From Flavobacteriales bacterium (lineage in GTDB: Bacteria; Bacteroidota; Bacteroidia; Flavobacteriales_D; Crocinitomicaceae): DNA of 64,000 nucleotides. The notes under the pieces were generated by a model that worked only from the letters and a program-made list of their open reading frames with translations, made no database searches and was not told the origin of the DNA. Below, in pieces: positions 44,740 to 53,319 of the stretch; positions within the stretch are counted from its first letter, which is position 1; each line of letters starts with the position of its first letter. The position numbers and the translations under genes are program-made. The stretch spans positions 124,001 through 188,000 of the forward strand of contig CANMHB010000005.1 in the NCBI GenBank assembly GCA_947497485.1. Direction: 5' to 3'.

Positions 44740-46297
44740 AATTTAAAATATTAAAATTAAAATTTATTAGTTGAAAATCAACGGCTTTATTTTTTGCCCC
44801 ATGATTCTGAAATTCGAATAATAACTCCATCACATCATAATCAATCGACTTACACTTCGAGCCATCGATTACTAATTTAGTGTGAGGTAAGACATTCATT
44901 AACATTTCTTGAATTCCACTTTTGTTTAAGAACGTAACCTCTTCAGAAAGGGTGATAATCGTTTCATTCTCATTCTGTTTTTTAGTAAAATGATTTTTAT
45001 AATTGCTTTTCAAGATATAGAAAATAGCTACCAACATACCAATCCCAATTCCTTTGAGTAAATCTGTAAACAAAACACCAACAATGGTTAAAATGAAAGG
45101 AATAAACTGTTCTTGACCAAGAGCAAACATTTGTTTAAACAAAGAAACCTTCGTGAGCTTATAACCAACCATAATAAGCACGGCTCCTAAGGCGGCAAGA
45201 GGAATTAAATTTAAAATGGATGGTATTAATAGAATTGAAATAAGTAATAAAGATCCGTGAAAAATGGTTGATAATTTAGATTTTCCTCCTGAATTGATAT
45301 TTGCCGAACTCCGAACAATAACTTGCGTAACAGGTAAACCTCCTATTAATCCAGAAACAATGTTTCCGATGCCTTGTGCTTTCAATTCTTGATTCTTTGG
45401 TGTAATATTTTTTTCTGGATCCAATTTATCCGTAGCCTCAACGCTTAATAGCGTCTCCAAACTTCCAACCAGCGCCAAGGTTATCGCAATTGCATAAACA
45501 TTGGGATTACTCAAAAAACTAAAATCTGGAAAAGTAAACAAGGAAGAAAAATCATTGAATGATTTAACAATTGGTATTTGAACAAGGTGTTCACTCGAAA
45601 TTTTAAATGTAGGAATAAAAGAATTGAAAACAACATTGAACAAAATTGACAATACAACCACAACCAATGCCCCTGGAATTTTATCAATTGCCTTTACTTT
45701 TTTCATGAACGGCAAGTCCCAAATTATTAAAATTATTAAGGAAAGGAAACCAATCAAAAGTGAACCCAAACCAATTCCATTCAATGCATAAAGCAGTTCT
45801 GATAACGTATTATGTCCATCTTTTTGAATGAATGATTCATCACCAATAAAATCAGCATCATACCCCACTAGGTGCGGAATTTCCTTTAAAATCAATGTTA
45901 TTCCAATTGCAGCCAACATTCCCTTGATGACAGATGAAGGCACATAACCCGCAATTACGCCAGCTTTCATGTAGCCAGCGATTAATTGAATAAATCCAGA
46001 AATTACAACAGCAAGTAAAAATCCTTGATAATTTCCAAGTGACGAAATCGATGCGATTATTATGGTAATCAACCCTGCGGCTGGACCGGAAACCCCTAGT
46101 TTAGAACCTGAGAAAAATCCAACAACAATTCCCCCGATGACACCAGCAATTAAGCCAGCAAAAATATTTGGCAATCCAACAATATTTTCAACAGAAGTTG
46201 AAGCCAAACCAATTCCCAAACAAAGTGGGAGTGCAACTAAAAAAACAACGATACCTGCGGAAAAGTCATTCCTCCAGGTCTTGAAGAACGAATTCAT
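44711..46297 (-). CDS. SulP-family anion transporter (likely bicarbonate)
   Basis: The 528-residue protein has the SulP/SLC26 layout. It opens with a short cytoplasmic end and the FSAGIVVFLVALPLCLGIGL helix, continues with about 12 membrane segments (including SKLGVSGPAAGLITIII), and ends in a STAS-like domain (about 440-520, VIDGSKCKSIDYDVMELLFE). Fusion or pairing of SulP with carbonic anhydrase is well known for bicarbonate transport. The overlap with a beta carbonic anhydrase gene supports bicarbonate as the substrate, but sulfate cannot be excluded. Confidence 0.88.
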   Translation of the reverse strand: MNSFFKTWRNDFSAGIVVFLVALPLCLGIGLASTSVENIVGLPNIFAGLIAGVIGGIVVGFFSGSKLGVSGPAAGLITIIIASISSLGNYQGFLLAVVISGFIQLIAGYMKAGVIAGYVPSSVIKGMLAAIGITLILKEIPHLVGYDADFIGDESFIQKDGHNTLSELLYALNGIGLGSLLIGFLSLIILIIWDLPFMKKVKAIDKIPGALVVVVLSILFNVVFNSFIPTFKISSEHLVQIPIVKSFNDFSSLFTFPDFSFLSNPNVYAIAITLALVGSLETLLSVEATDKLDPEKNITPKNQELKAQGIGNIVSGLIGGLPVTQVIVRSSANINSGGKSKLSTIFHGSLLLISILLIPSILNLIPLAALGAVLIMVGYKLTKVSLFKQMFALGQEQFIPFILTIVGVLFTDLLKGIGIGMLVAIFYILKSNYKNHFTKKQNENETIITLSEEVTFLNKSGIQEMLMNVLPHTKLVIDGSKCKSIDYDVMELLFEFQNHGAKNKAVDFQLINFNFNILNYGSLLQKTT

Positions 46298-46331
46298 AAA
46301 AACAAAATTTAAAAATGATTAACAGTCAGAA

Positions 46332-46667
46332 TTAAATTTTGAATTCAGGAGGAGAAAAAGGAATTGATGGAGGTTGATTAATCAATGAAAAATCATCCTG
46401 AAAATGATTGATTGACGTTTTGTTTAAAAATTTAAATAACCGTAAATTCGAATAATAAGAATTATTTGAAAAATTAAACTCCTCAAAACCAATTTCTTCT
46501 AAATCTTCTAATTCCGATTCGGAATCATCTAAATCAGAAAAATTTATTTCTATTTTATCCGATTGAAGTTCTTCAAAAACCTTAAAATTAGAAGTTATTA
46601 ACGCAGTAAAATGCATGCCAATTAAGACCAAACAAATAATTCTAAAAAACAATTTAGCTAACTGCAT
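46332..46667 (-). CDS. Small membrane-anchored acidic protein
   Basis: From the ATG at 46667 this is 111 residues: one N-terminal membrane helix (FFRIICLVLIGMHFTALI), an acidic segment (DLDDSESELEDLEEIGFEEF) and a C-terminal proline-rich end (QPPSIPFSPPEF). It lies 34 bases upstream of the SulP gene on the same strand, so it may be the operon's first gene. A TTG at 46694 would extend it by 9 residues. No family is recognised. Confidence 0.5.
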   Translation of the reverse strand: MQLAKLFFRIICLVLIGMHFTALITSNFKVFEELQSDKIEINFSDLDDSESELEDLEEIGFEEFNFSNNSYYSNLRLFKFLNKTSINHFQDDFSLINQPPSIPFSPPEFKI

Positions 46668-46804
46668 TGAGGAAAAAATTATCTTCTTTGACAAATTTAG
46701 TCGAAAGTTAAAAATAATTTATTACCTAAATTACATATTCTTATCAATTATTTTATTGTTGTTATTTTGGAACATTTCGATAACGAAACAATTTAAATCT
46801 TCGC

Positions 46805-46812
46805 TAAATTTG
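46805..46812 (+). promoter_or_regulatory. -7 box upstream of the DUF1573 lipoprotein gene
   Basis: TAAATTTG matches the Bacteroidota consensus 21 bases before the chosen ATG at 46834, which supports that start over a longer frame. Confidence 0.55.
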
Positions 46813-46833
46813 CCTCTGAAAATTCTTACTGAT

Positions 46834-47343
46834 ATGAAAACGAAATTTGTTTATCCGGTTTTACTTATTTTATTTGCTTGTTCAGGGAATAACGATGTGA
46901 ACACCTCAAAAGAAGTGAAATCTAAAATCGAAGCTGACTATGAAGCAGAAAATAAATTAAAAAAAGAACTCGAGGAAGTTGAAAAAGAAGAGGCATTGCG
47001 AATAAAAGAACTTGAAGCCACGCTAACCTCAATGACATTCGACCGATTAAAACACGATTTTGGAAAAGTGCAAGAAGATTCTGATAATAAAACTACGTTT
47101 ATTGTCAAAAACACGGGTAAAAAACCACTCGTAATTGAGTCTGTATCGGCTAGTTGCGGGTGCACTACTCCATTTAAGCCTGAAAAACCTATTGCGCCAG
47201 GAAAATCGGATAAAATTGAAGTTGTTTTTCATCCAAAACCGGGTCAATTAAATGAACAAACCAAAACAGTTACAGTTGAAGCAAATACAGAACCAAGCAT
47301 GAGTGTACTGACAATTTCTGCTTTTGTAACTCCAAAAAAATAA
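46834..47343 (+). CDS. DUF1573 lipoprotein
   Basis: From the ATG at 46834 the protein is 169 residues with a lipobox (VYPVLLILFACSGNN), a charged coiled-coil-like linker (ENKLKKELEEVEKEEALRI) and a DUF1573 Ig-like domain (RLKHDFGKVQEDSDNKTTF, then KNTGKKPLVIESVSASCGCT, then PGKSDKIEVVFHP). The ASCGCT motif is typical of DUF1573. Upstream in-frame codons to 46615 overlap the promoter and the divergent gene and are unlikely to be translated. It precedes the metallo-beta-lactamase gene by 4 bases. Confidence 0.88.
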   Translation: MKTKFVYPVLLILFACSGNNDVNTSKEVKSKIEADYEAENKLKKELEEVEKEEALRIKELEATLTSMTFDRLKHDFGKVQEDSDNKTTFIVKNTGKKPLVIESVSASCGCTTPFKPEKPIAPGKSDKIEVVFHPKPGQLNEQTKTVTVEANTEPSMSVLTISAFVTPKK

Positions 47344-47347
47344 AGCG

Positions 47348-48199
47348 ATGAAATTACACGTCCTCAATACAGGTTTTTTCAAACTCGATGGAGGTGCCAT
47401 GTTTGGCGTTGTTCCGAAAACGATTTGGAGCAAAACGAATCCTGCCGATGAAAACAACATGTGTTCGTGGGCGCTGCGCTCCTTATTGATAGAAGACGGG
47501 AATCGAATAATGCTTGTTGACACAGGGATTGGTGACAAACAAAGTGAAAAATTCTTCTCACATTATCACCTGCATGGAAACGATTCACTTCTTGGAAACT
47601 TGGCGAAATTAGGTTTTCACGCAAACGACATAACAGATGTTTTTTTAACGCATTTACATTTTGACCATTGCGGCGGAGCAGTAGCATGGAATGAGGATAA
47701 ATCGGGTTATAGACCTGTTTTTAAAAACGCTATTTATTGGAGCACTGAGAAACACTGGGAATGGGCAACTAATCCAAATCCACGTGAGAAGGCGTCTTTT
47801 TTAAGTGAAAACATACTGCCAATTCAAGAAAGCGGTCAACTCAAATTTATTGAACGTAAAGGTGATTTTACCGAAAACGCATTTCCAAATATTGACGTGC
47901 TTTTCGTTGATGGCCATACTGAATCTATGATGATCCCACATATTCAATATAAAGATAAGACGATTGTTTTTATGGCTGATCTTCTTCCGAGTGTTGGTCA
48001 CATTCCCCTACCCTACGTTATGGGTTATGATACGCGCCCATTGATTACCATGAGTGAAAAAGCAAAATTTTTAAATATCTCAGCGACAAACAATCACATC
48101 CTATTCTTGGAGCATGATAGTATCAACGAATGTTGTACTCTGCAAGAAACTGAAAAAGGAATCCGCTTGAAAGAAACATTTTCATTTGCTTCAATTTGA
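47348..48199 (+). CDS. Metallo-beta-lactamase-fold hydrolase
   Basis: The 283-residue protein has the MBL metal-binding motif TDVFLTHLHFDHCGGAV (HxHxDH, about 99-104), the second-site DGHTESM and a C-terminal FLEHDS with His. LVDTGIGD precedes it. The layout resembles lactonases and other MBL-fold hydrolases of the quorum-quenching type, but the substrate is not determined. Its TGA stop overlaps the start of the next gene by one base. Confidence 0.88.
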   Translation: MKLHVLNTGFFKLDGGAMFGVVPKTIWSKTNPADENNMCSWALRSLLIEDGNRIMLVDTGIGDKQSEKFFSHYHLHGNDSLLGNLAKLGFHANDITDVFLTHLHFDHCGGAVAWNEDKSGYRPVFKNAIYWSTEKHWEWATNPNPREKASFLSENILPIQESGQLKFIERKGDFTENAFPNIDVLFVDGHTESMMIPHIQYKDKTIVFMADLLPSVGHIPLPYVMGYDTRPLITMSEKAKFLNISATNNHILFLEHDSINECCTLQETEKGIRLKETFSFASI

Positions 48200-48606
48200 T
48201 GAAAAGTCCATCTGAAATTGTCAACATAATGATAAATGCAGATTCTTTTAGCAAATGGCTAGGAATCAATGTCGTTAAAATCGATCGAGGAGTTTGTATT
48301 TTAAATTGTGAAGTAAAAAATGAAATGTTGAATGGGTTCCACATTGCCCATGGTGGGATTACCTATTCGCTTGCGGATTCCTGTTTGGCTTTCGCATCCA
48401 ATTCATACGGATATCAATGCGTGAGTATCGAAACATCAATATCACATATCAAAAAAGTTTTAGAAGGTGAGCAATTAACTGCAACGTCTCGAGAAATTTC
48501 ACGGACAAGAAAAACTGGTATTTACGAGATTACTATTCATAATCAGAATCATGAATTAGTTGCAAACTTTAAAGGAACCGTTTTCATTACAGAAAATCTT
48601 TGGTAA
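48199..48606 (+). CDS. PaaI-type hotdog-fold thioesterase
   Basis: The 135-residue protein has the PaaI/4HBT hotdog pattern: FHIAHGGITYSLADSCLAFA (catalytic-type HGG and D), SIETSISHIKKVLEGEQLTA and SREISRTRKTGIYEITIHNQ. It hydrolyses acyl- or aryl-CoA thioesters. I choose the ATG at 48199, which shares one base with the upstream TGA, implying coupling. A MarR regulator and a beta-oxidation enzyme follow on the same strand, fitting a fatty- or aromatic-acid degradation context. Confidence 0.85.
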   Translation: MKSPSEIVNIMINADSFSKWLGINVVKIDRGVCILNCEVKNEMLNGFHIAHGGITYSLADSCLAFASNSYGYQCVSIETSISHIKKVLEGEQLTATSREISRTRKTGIYEITIHNQNHELVANFKGTVFITENLW

Positions 48607-48647
48607 AATAGATTCGAAATACAACTTTATTTTATGCGTGCATAACT

Positions 48648-48655
48648 TAAATTTG
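48648..48655 (+). promoter_or_regulatory. -7 box upstream of marR
   Basis: TAAATTTG fits the Bacteroidota consensus 13 bases before the MarR ATG. No clear -33 TTTG is present, and the short leader leaves room for a MarR-type operator over the promoter. Confidence 0.5.
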
Positions 48656-48668
48656 TATATTAGCGCTG

Positions 48669-49109
48669 ATGAATGAGGACTCGAAGACGACACTAATTGA
48701 TTTTACAATCCGACATGCTTGGCATCGAATTTCAAGAATGTATAATCAAAAGGCTACTATTCATGGTCTAACAATGTCATATGGTTTTATATTGATGATG
48801 GTTGAAAAGGAAGGTACGCCGAGCACAAAGCTAGGACCGATGATGGGAATGGAACCTACTTCCCTTTCCAGAACAATGAAATCAATGGAGCATGAAGGAT
48901 ACATTAGAAGGGAAGAATCAGCAAATGATAAACGCAAGGTTTTGATTTTTTTAACTGAGAAAGGATTGGAAAAACGACGATTAATTCGGAGCTTTCTTCT
49001 TTCGTTTAATGAAGAGCTTACAAGTAAAGTGTCAAAAACAGATTTAAAAGGATTTTACAACGTCATGGAAGCCCTTGACAATGTATTGGAAAATATTGAA
49101 AATGAATAA
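48669..49109 (+). CDS. MarR-family transcriptional regulator
   Basis: The 146-residue protein has the winged-helix pattern: SKLGPM-like MEKEGTPSTKLGPMMGMEPT, SLSRTMKSMEHEGYIRREES and NDKRKVLIFLTEKGLEKRR (wing). It likely senses an acyl-CoA or a related ligand and controls the downstream enzyme gene, whose start lies 10 bases after this stop. Confidence 0.9.
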   Translation: MNEDSKTTLIDFTIRHAWHRISRMYNQKATIHGLTMSYGFILMMVEKEGTPSTKLGPMMGMEPTSLSRTMKSMEHEGYIRREESANDKRKVLIFLTEKGLEKRRLIRSFLLSFNEELTSKVSKTDLKGFYNVMEALDNVLENIENE

Positions 49110-49119
49110 ATTATTAATT

Positions 49120-51525
49120 ATGAACAGACATATTCGAAAAGTTGCAGTTTTAGGTTCTGGGGTAATGGGTTCCCGAATCGCTTGTCATTTCGCTAATATC
49201 GGTTGCGAGGTATTACTTCTTGACATTGTTCCGAAAGATTTAACCCCTGAAGAAACACAAAAAGGTTTATCAATTGAATCAAAAAGTGTTAGAAATCGGA
49301 TTGTCGACAGTTCGTTGCAGTTTGCGTTAAAATCAAATCCCTCACCAATATACCGAAAATCATTTGCCTCTCGCATTCAAACTGGAAATTTGGAAGACGA
49401 TTTAAGTAAAATTTCTGATTACGATTGGGTTATTGAGGTTGTAATTGAACGACTTGATATCAAACAGCAGCTTTTCGAACGTGTAGAAAAATACCGCAAA
49501 CCAGGGACACTAATTACTTCCAATACATCTGGAATTCCCATTCATATGATGTCAGAAGGTCGCTCGGATGATTTTAAAGCAAATTTTTGTGGTACGCACT
49601 TTTTCAATCCACCGCGCTACTTGCAGTTATTAGAGATTATTCCAACAAAAGAAACAAATCAGCATGTTATCGATTTTCTGATGGACTATGGACGGCGATA
49701 TTTAGGGAAGAAAACGGTATTTTGTAAAGATACCCCAGGTTTTATTGGAAATCGTGTTGGGGTATACTCCATGGCAAAAATTATGGAACTTGCCCAAGAT
49801 TTAGGTCTAACAATCGAAGAAGCAGACTCGTTAACTGGTGCAATTTTGGAGCGTCCAAAAACAGGGACATTTAAACTCAGTGATTTAGTTGGTCTTGATA
49901 CTGCGTATAATGTTACTAGGGGTCTTCAAGCAAACTTGAAAAATGATTCAATGGTTCAAGATTTGAAAGATTCCAAAGTCATGAGCTACCTGATTGAAAA
50001 TAAATTTCTTGGAGATAAAACAAAAAAAGGATTCTACTACAAAGAGAAAGATGCATCAGGTAAAACAAATCGTTTTGCACTAAATCTAGAAACCCTGGAA
50101 TATCATCCCATGCAAAAACCAAAGCTTCCAATAGTTGAAATGGCGAAGCAGTCGCCAGATTTAAAAACAAGACTAGGGATGTTACTCATGGACAAAACCA
50201 AAGCTGGAGACTTGTTGAGAAAACATTTTGGATCCTTGTTTGCCTATGTTTCACTTCGCGTTCCAGAAATAACAGATTCTTTTTACAGCATTGATGACGC
50301 TATTCGGACTGGTTACGCTTGGACGTATGGACCTTTTGAAAACTGGGATATGATTGGCGTTCAAAAAGGTATTCAACTTGCAGAATCCGAAGGATATCAA
50401 ATTGCTGACTGGGTAAAAGAAATGTTAGCAGCAGGAAACAATTCCTTTTATAAAATTGAAAATGGACAAAAACTTTATTACGATCAATCATCAAAATCAT
50501 ACAAGGTAATTCCTGGAACAGAAGATTTGGTCGTTTTGGATAACCTGCGTGAGTCGAAAAAAGTTTGGGGAAATTCAGATACAACTGTTGTAGACCTGGG
50601 TGATGGAATACTGAACTTGGAGTTCCATACGAAAATGAATACAATCGGCGGAGGCGTAATTGAAGGAATGAACAAAGCCATGGAATTAGCAGAAAAAGAT
50701 TACCGAGGACTTGTTATTTCCAATACAGGCGCAAATTTCTCTGCTGGAGCCAATGTCGGAATGATCTTCATGATGGCTGTTGAACAAGATTTTGATGAAT
50801 TAAATTTTGCTGTAAAAGCCTTTCAAGATGCGATGATGCGTGTACGATATTGCAATGTACCTGTTGTCGTCGCTCCTCACAATCTCACCCTTGGGGGAAG
50901 CTGCGAAATGTCCATGCATGCTGATAAAGTAGTTGCACATGCAGAAACATACATGGGATTAGTTGAATTTGGAGTTGGAGTTATTCCCGGTGGCGGTGGA
51001 ACAAAAGAATTTGCAAAAAGACTTTCAGATGAACTTACGGATGGAGATATTAAAATCAACCGCATGCGTGAACGCTTCTTAACTATCGGACAAGCAAAGG
51101 TATCAACATCAGCATACGAAGCCTTTGATTTAGGCTATTTGCGCGAAGGAACAGATGAAGTTGTAGTTAGCCGAGAATATCAACTAACGCGCGCAAAAGC
51201 TGCGTGTTTAGAGATGGCAGAGGCCGGATATGTACCTCCAAAGCGAAGTAAAAACATTACCGTTTTGGGTCAAGAAGGACTTGGAATTGTTTATGTAGGA
51301 GCTCATTCGATGTTTTCGGGTAATTACATGTCGGAACACGACAAAGTTATTTCTGAAAAACTAGGATTCGTTTTATGCGGAGGTGATTTATCGGAAAACA
51401 CTGTTGTTTCAGAGCAATACTTGTTAGATTTAGAACGCAAAACATTCGTGGAATTATGTGCTGAACGTAAAACTTTGGAACGCCTAGAAAGCATAATTAA
51501 GCATGGTAGAATTTTAAGAAATTAA
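49120..51525 (+). CDS. 3-hydroxyacyl-CoA dehydrogenase / enoyl-CoA hydratase fusion
   Basis: The 801-residue protein has an N-terminal NAD-binding HCDH (VAVLGSGVMGSRIACHFANI, about 7-26; SGIPIHMMSEGR; THFFNPPRYLQLLEI; KDTPGFIGNRVG), a C-terminal HCDH half, and then an enoyl-CoA hydratase domain (about 490-760: NFSAGANVGM, and LGGSCEMSMHAD with MGLVEFGVGVIPGGGG). It should carry out two successive beta-oxidation steps. Domain order is the reverse of E. coli FadB. The likely start is the ATG at 49120; earlier in-frame Met codons lie inside marR. The usual downstream thiolase and acyl-CoA dehydrogenase genes are not present; tRNA-Asp and accessory DNA follow. Confidence 0.93.
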   Translation: MNRHIRKVAVLGSGVMGSRIACHFANIGCEVLLLDIVPKDLTPEETQKGLSIESKSVRNRIVDSSLQFALKSNPSPIYRKSFASRIQTGNLEDDLSKISDYDWVIEVVIERLDIKQQLFERVEKYRKPGTLITSNTSGIPIHMMSEGRSDDFKANFCGTHFFNPPRYLQLLEIIPTKETNQHVIDFLMDYGRRYLGKKTVFCKDTPGFIGNRVGVYSMAKIMELAQDLGLTIEEADSLTGAILERPKTGTFKLSDLVGLDTAYNVTRGLQANLKNDSMVQDLKDSKVMSYLIENKFLGDKTKKGFYYKEKDASGKTNRFALNLETLEYHPMQKPKLPIVEMAKQSPDLKTRLGMLLMDKTKAGDLLRKHFGSLFAYVSLRVPEITDSFYSIDDAIRTGYAWTYGPFENWDMIGVQKGIQLAESEGYQIADWVKEMLAAGNNSFYKIENGQKLYYDQSSKSYKVIPGTEDLVVLDNLRESKKVWGNSDTTVVDLGDGILNLEFHTKMNTIGGGVIEGMNKAMELAEKDYRGLVISNTGANFSAGANVGMIFMMAVEQDFDELNFAVKAFQDAMMRVRYCNVPVVVAPHNLTLGGSCEMSMHADKVVAHAETYMGLVEFGVGVIPGGGGTKEFAKRLSDELTDGDIKINRMRERFLTIGQAKVSTSAYEAFDLGYLREGTDEVVVSREYQLTRAKAACLEMAEAGYVPPKRSKNITVLGQEGLGIVYVGAHSMFSGNYMSEHDKVISEKLGFVLCGGDLSENTVVSEQYLLDLERKTFVELCAERKTLERLESIIKHGRILRN

Positions 51526-51541
51526 TTTTTTGAGTAAACGC

Positions 51542-51571
51542 TTGTAAATACGAAAAGATTATTTAATTTTG
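51542..51571 (+). promoter_or_regulatory. Candidate promoter upstream of tRNA-Asp
   Basis: TTG at 51542-51544 and TAATTTTG at 51564-51571 fit the -33/-7 consensus with a 19-base spacer. It is about 70 bases before the tRNA. Confidence 0.45.
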
Positions 51572-51642
51572 TATCCGCTTTTAACGAAAGCACACACGTT
51601 TTCTAATTTCGCTGTTGCGAAAGTCTGAAAAGATAGAAAAAC

Positions 51643-51716
51643 GGTTTGGTAGTTCAGTTGGTTAGAATACCTGCCTGTCACGCAGGGGGTCGCGGGTTCG
51701 AGTCCCGTCCAGACCG
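51643..51716 (+). tRNA. tRNA-Asp (GTC)
   Basis: The cloverleaf is complete in 74 bases: acceptor GGTTTGG / CCAGACC (one T-G pair), D-arm AGTTCAGTTGGTTAGAAT, anticodon stem CCTGC/GCAGG with loop CTGTCAC and anticodon GTC at 51677-51679, and T-arm GCGGGTTCGAGTCCCGT. The discriminator is G and CCA is not encoded. The accessory region begins downstream. Confidence 0.97.
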
Positions 51717-51751
51717 CTGGTAGTGTTTCGCAAACAAACACAAAAGCACTT

Positions 51752-51791
51752 AAAACCCTTGAAAATGCTATGTTTTCAAGGGTTTTTTGTT
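51752..51791 (+). terminator. Terminator of tRNA-Asp
   Basis: A perfect 14-bp inverted repeat (AAAACCCTTGAAAA / TTTTCAAGGGTTTT) with loop TGCTATG is followed by TTTG. It closely resembles the tRNA-Phe terminator. Confidence 0.88.
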
Positions 51792-51832
51792 TCTAGTAGG
51801 TTTCATTTAAAGTCAAAAATTTACATAATATA

Positions 51833-51979
51833 GGTAACCTATTCGGTTACCAAAAAAAAAGATTGTAATTTTGGGTAACCGAGACATAGCTCAAGAAGCT
51901 GGATTTTAAATAATTACAGCGTTTGTATTTGAAAAAGTTTTGATATCGAAAACAAAACAGGTAACCGAAAGAGGTTACC
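51833..51979. repeat. Five GGTAACC / GGTTACC repeats upstream of the integrase
   Basis: GGTAACC occurs at 51833-51839, 51874-51880 and 51960-51966, and its complement GGTTACC at 51845-51851 and 51973-51979. This gives two inverted pairs with spacers of 5 and 6 bases plus one single copy. Such arrays upstream of an integrase gene resemble arm-type or operator sites. Confidence 0.7.
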
Positions 51980-52009
51980 GTTTAAACGAAACTTTTAAAA
52001 TACAATGTT

Positions 52010-53269
52010 ATGAATCAAAATTATTCCCTCCTGTTCTGGCTGAACAGAAGCAAAGCAAAAAACGGTAAAGCTCCTATTTACTGCAGGATTACCATTGACG
52101 GTAAGCGAACTGAAATTTCCATGCGACAAAACATTGATCCATCAAAGTGGAATACTCATGCCGGACAAGTGAAACCACATACCACCGAATTAAGAATGCT
52201 CAATAGTTATTTGGAAATGGTAAAAAACAAGGTCTACAAACATTTCATGGAGTTAAACGCCAAAGACATGTTTATTACCGGTGAAATGCTAAAGAACCTC
52301 TTGTTCAGTGTGGACGAAAAACAACACACCCTCATTTCCATCTTTGAATACCACAATGATAAAATGAAAGAAAGAATTGAAATTGATGTAGTGCCTTCGA
52401 CATACATTAAATTCAACACAGTTCTCGGAAAATTAAAACTTTATCTAAAGGCACATCACAATCGAAGCGACATGTACCTGACTGAGCTCAATCATCGTTT
52501 TGTTGTTGATTTTGAACATTACCTGAGGGTTAAACACCAAATTGCACATAACACAACCATGAAGTATATTACCATGTTGAAGAAAGTCATAAATATGGCA
52601 GTAAATAACGATTGGATGGAAAAAAATCCTTTTGCTGCATTCAAATGCACCAAACTCAATGTGCATCGCGAAATACTCGATGAAACTGAAATCATGTTAT
52701 TACACGAGAAAGAATTTAACATCGAACGATTGGAAGAAGTGCGAGACATATTTTTATTCTGTTGTTATACTGGTTATGCTTTTGCTGATGTTGAGAAACT
52801 AAAACGTACGGATTTAGCAAAAGGAATTGATGGTGATACATGGATATTTGCTAAACGAAAGAAAACCAATACCGTTTCGAATGTCCCCTTATTACCACAA
52901 GCAGAGGAAATCATTAAGAAATATGAGCAACATCCATACTGTTGCAAAACTGGAGTGTTACTTCCTGTGAAGTCTAACCAAAAAATGAATGCATACTTAA
53001 AGGAAATTGCATCTGTCTGTGGAATAAAAAAAGAGCTGACCATGCATATTGCCCGACATACCTTTGCAACAACGGTAACCCTTTCAAATGGAGTACCCAT
53101 AGAAACCGTTTCCAAAATGCTGGGACATACCAAATTGGTCACCACACAGATTTATGCCAAGGTTCTGGATACCAAAGTAAGCCAAGACATGAAGGCATTG
53201 AGGTCCATTTTTGCAAACAAGGAGAAAACCTCAGAAAATCAAGATTCGGTAATCCGAAAAATAAGTTAA
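52010..53269 (+). CDS. Bacteroidota-type tyrosine integrase
   Basis: The 419-residue protein has an N-terminal arm-binding domain (LLFWLNRSKAKNGKAPIYCR, then ITIDGKRTEIS), a SAM-like core-binding domain (about 115-215) and a catalytic domain. Visible active-site residues are HIARHTFAT (HxxR), LGHTKLVTTQIYAKV (H and the nucleophile Tyr) and KKTNTV (Lys region). The first catalytic Arg is not present in the expected CYTG-x-x-x-DV position (CCYTGYAFADVEKL), as in some Bacteroides mobile-element integrases. It lies about 290 bases from the tRNA-Asp 3' end and probably mobilises the accessory region. Confidence 0.92.
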   Translation: MNQNYSLLFWLNRSKAKNGKAPIYCRITIDGKRTEISMRQNIDPSKWNTHAGQVKPHTTELRMLNSYLEMVKNKVYKHFMELNAKDMFITGEMLKNLLFSVDEKQHTLISIFEYHNDKMKERIEIDVVPSTYIKFNTVLGKLKLYLKAHHNRSDMYLTELNHRFVVDFEHYLRVKHQIAHNTTMKYITMLKKVINMAVNNDWMEKNPFAAFKCTKLNVHREILDETEIMLLHEKEFNIERLEEVRDIFLFCCYTGYAFADVEKLKRTDLAKGIDGDTWIFAKRKKTNTVSNVPLLPQAEEIIKKYEQHPYCCKTGVLLPVKSNQKMNAYLKEIASVCGIKKELTMHIARHTFATTVTLSNGVPIETVSKMLGHTKLVTTQIYAKVLDTKVSQDMKALRSIFANKEKTSENQDSVIRKIS

Positions 53270-53272
53270 TTC

Positions 53273-53297
53273 AAGGCAGCTTCGGCTGCCTTTTTTA
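53273..53297 (+). terminator. Terminator after the integrase
   Basis: The stem AGGCAGC / GCTGCCT with a TTCG loop is followed by TTTTTT. It lies between the convergent integrase and hipA-like genes. Confidence 0.85.
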
Positions 53298-53319
53298 TTG
53301 CTTTGGAAAATTATTCCTA

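Noticed and set aside
46615..46833. N-terminal extension of the DUF1573 gene
   Set aside because: The lipoprotein signal starts at 46834 and a -7 box at 46805 lies in the extension, which also overlaps the divergent gene.
48196..48198. TTG start one codon before the PaaI-type ATG
   Set aside because: The ATG sharing a base with the upstream TGA is the usual coupled start.
51559..51741. Minus-strand ORF whose translation includes VWTGLEPATPCVTGRYSNQL, across tRNA-Asp
   Set aside because: It is the antisense reading of the tRNA-Asp gene, a common spurious ORF, and not a protein.
51833..51979. CRISPR-like reading of the GGTAACC repeats
   Set aside because: The repeats are 7 bases long with irregular spacing and inverted orientation, with no spacer array and no cas genes.
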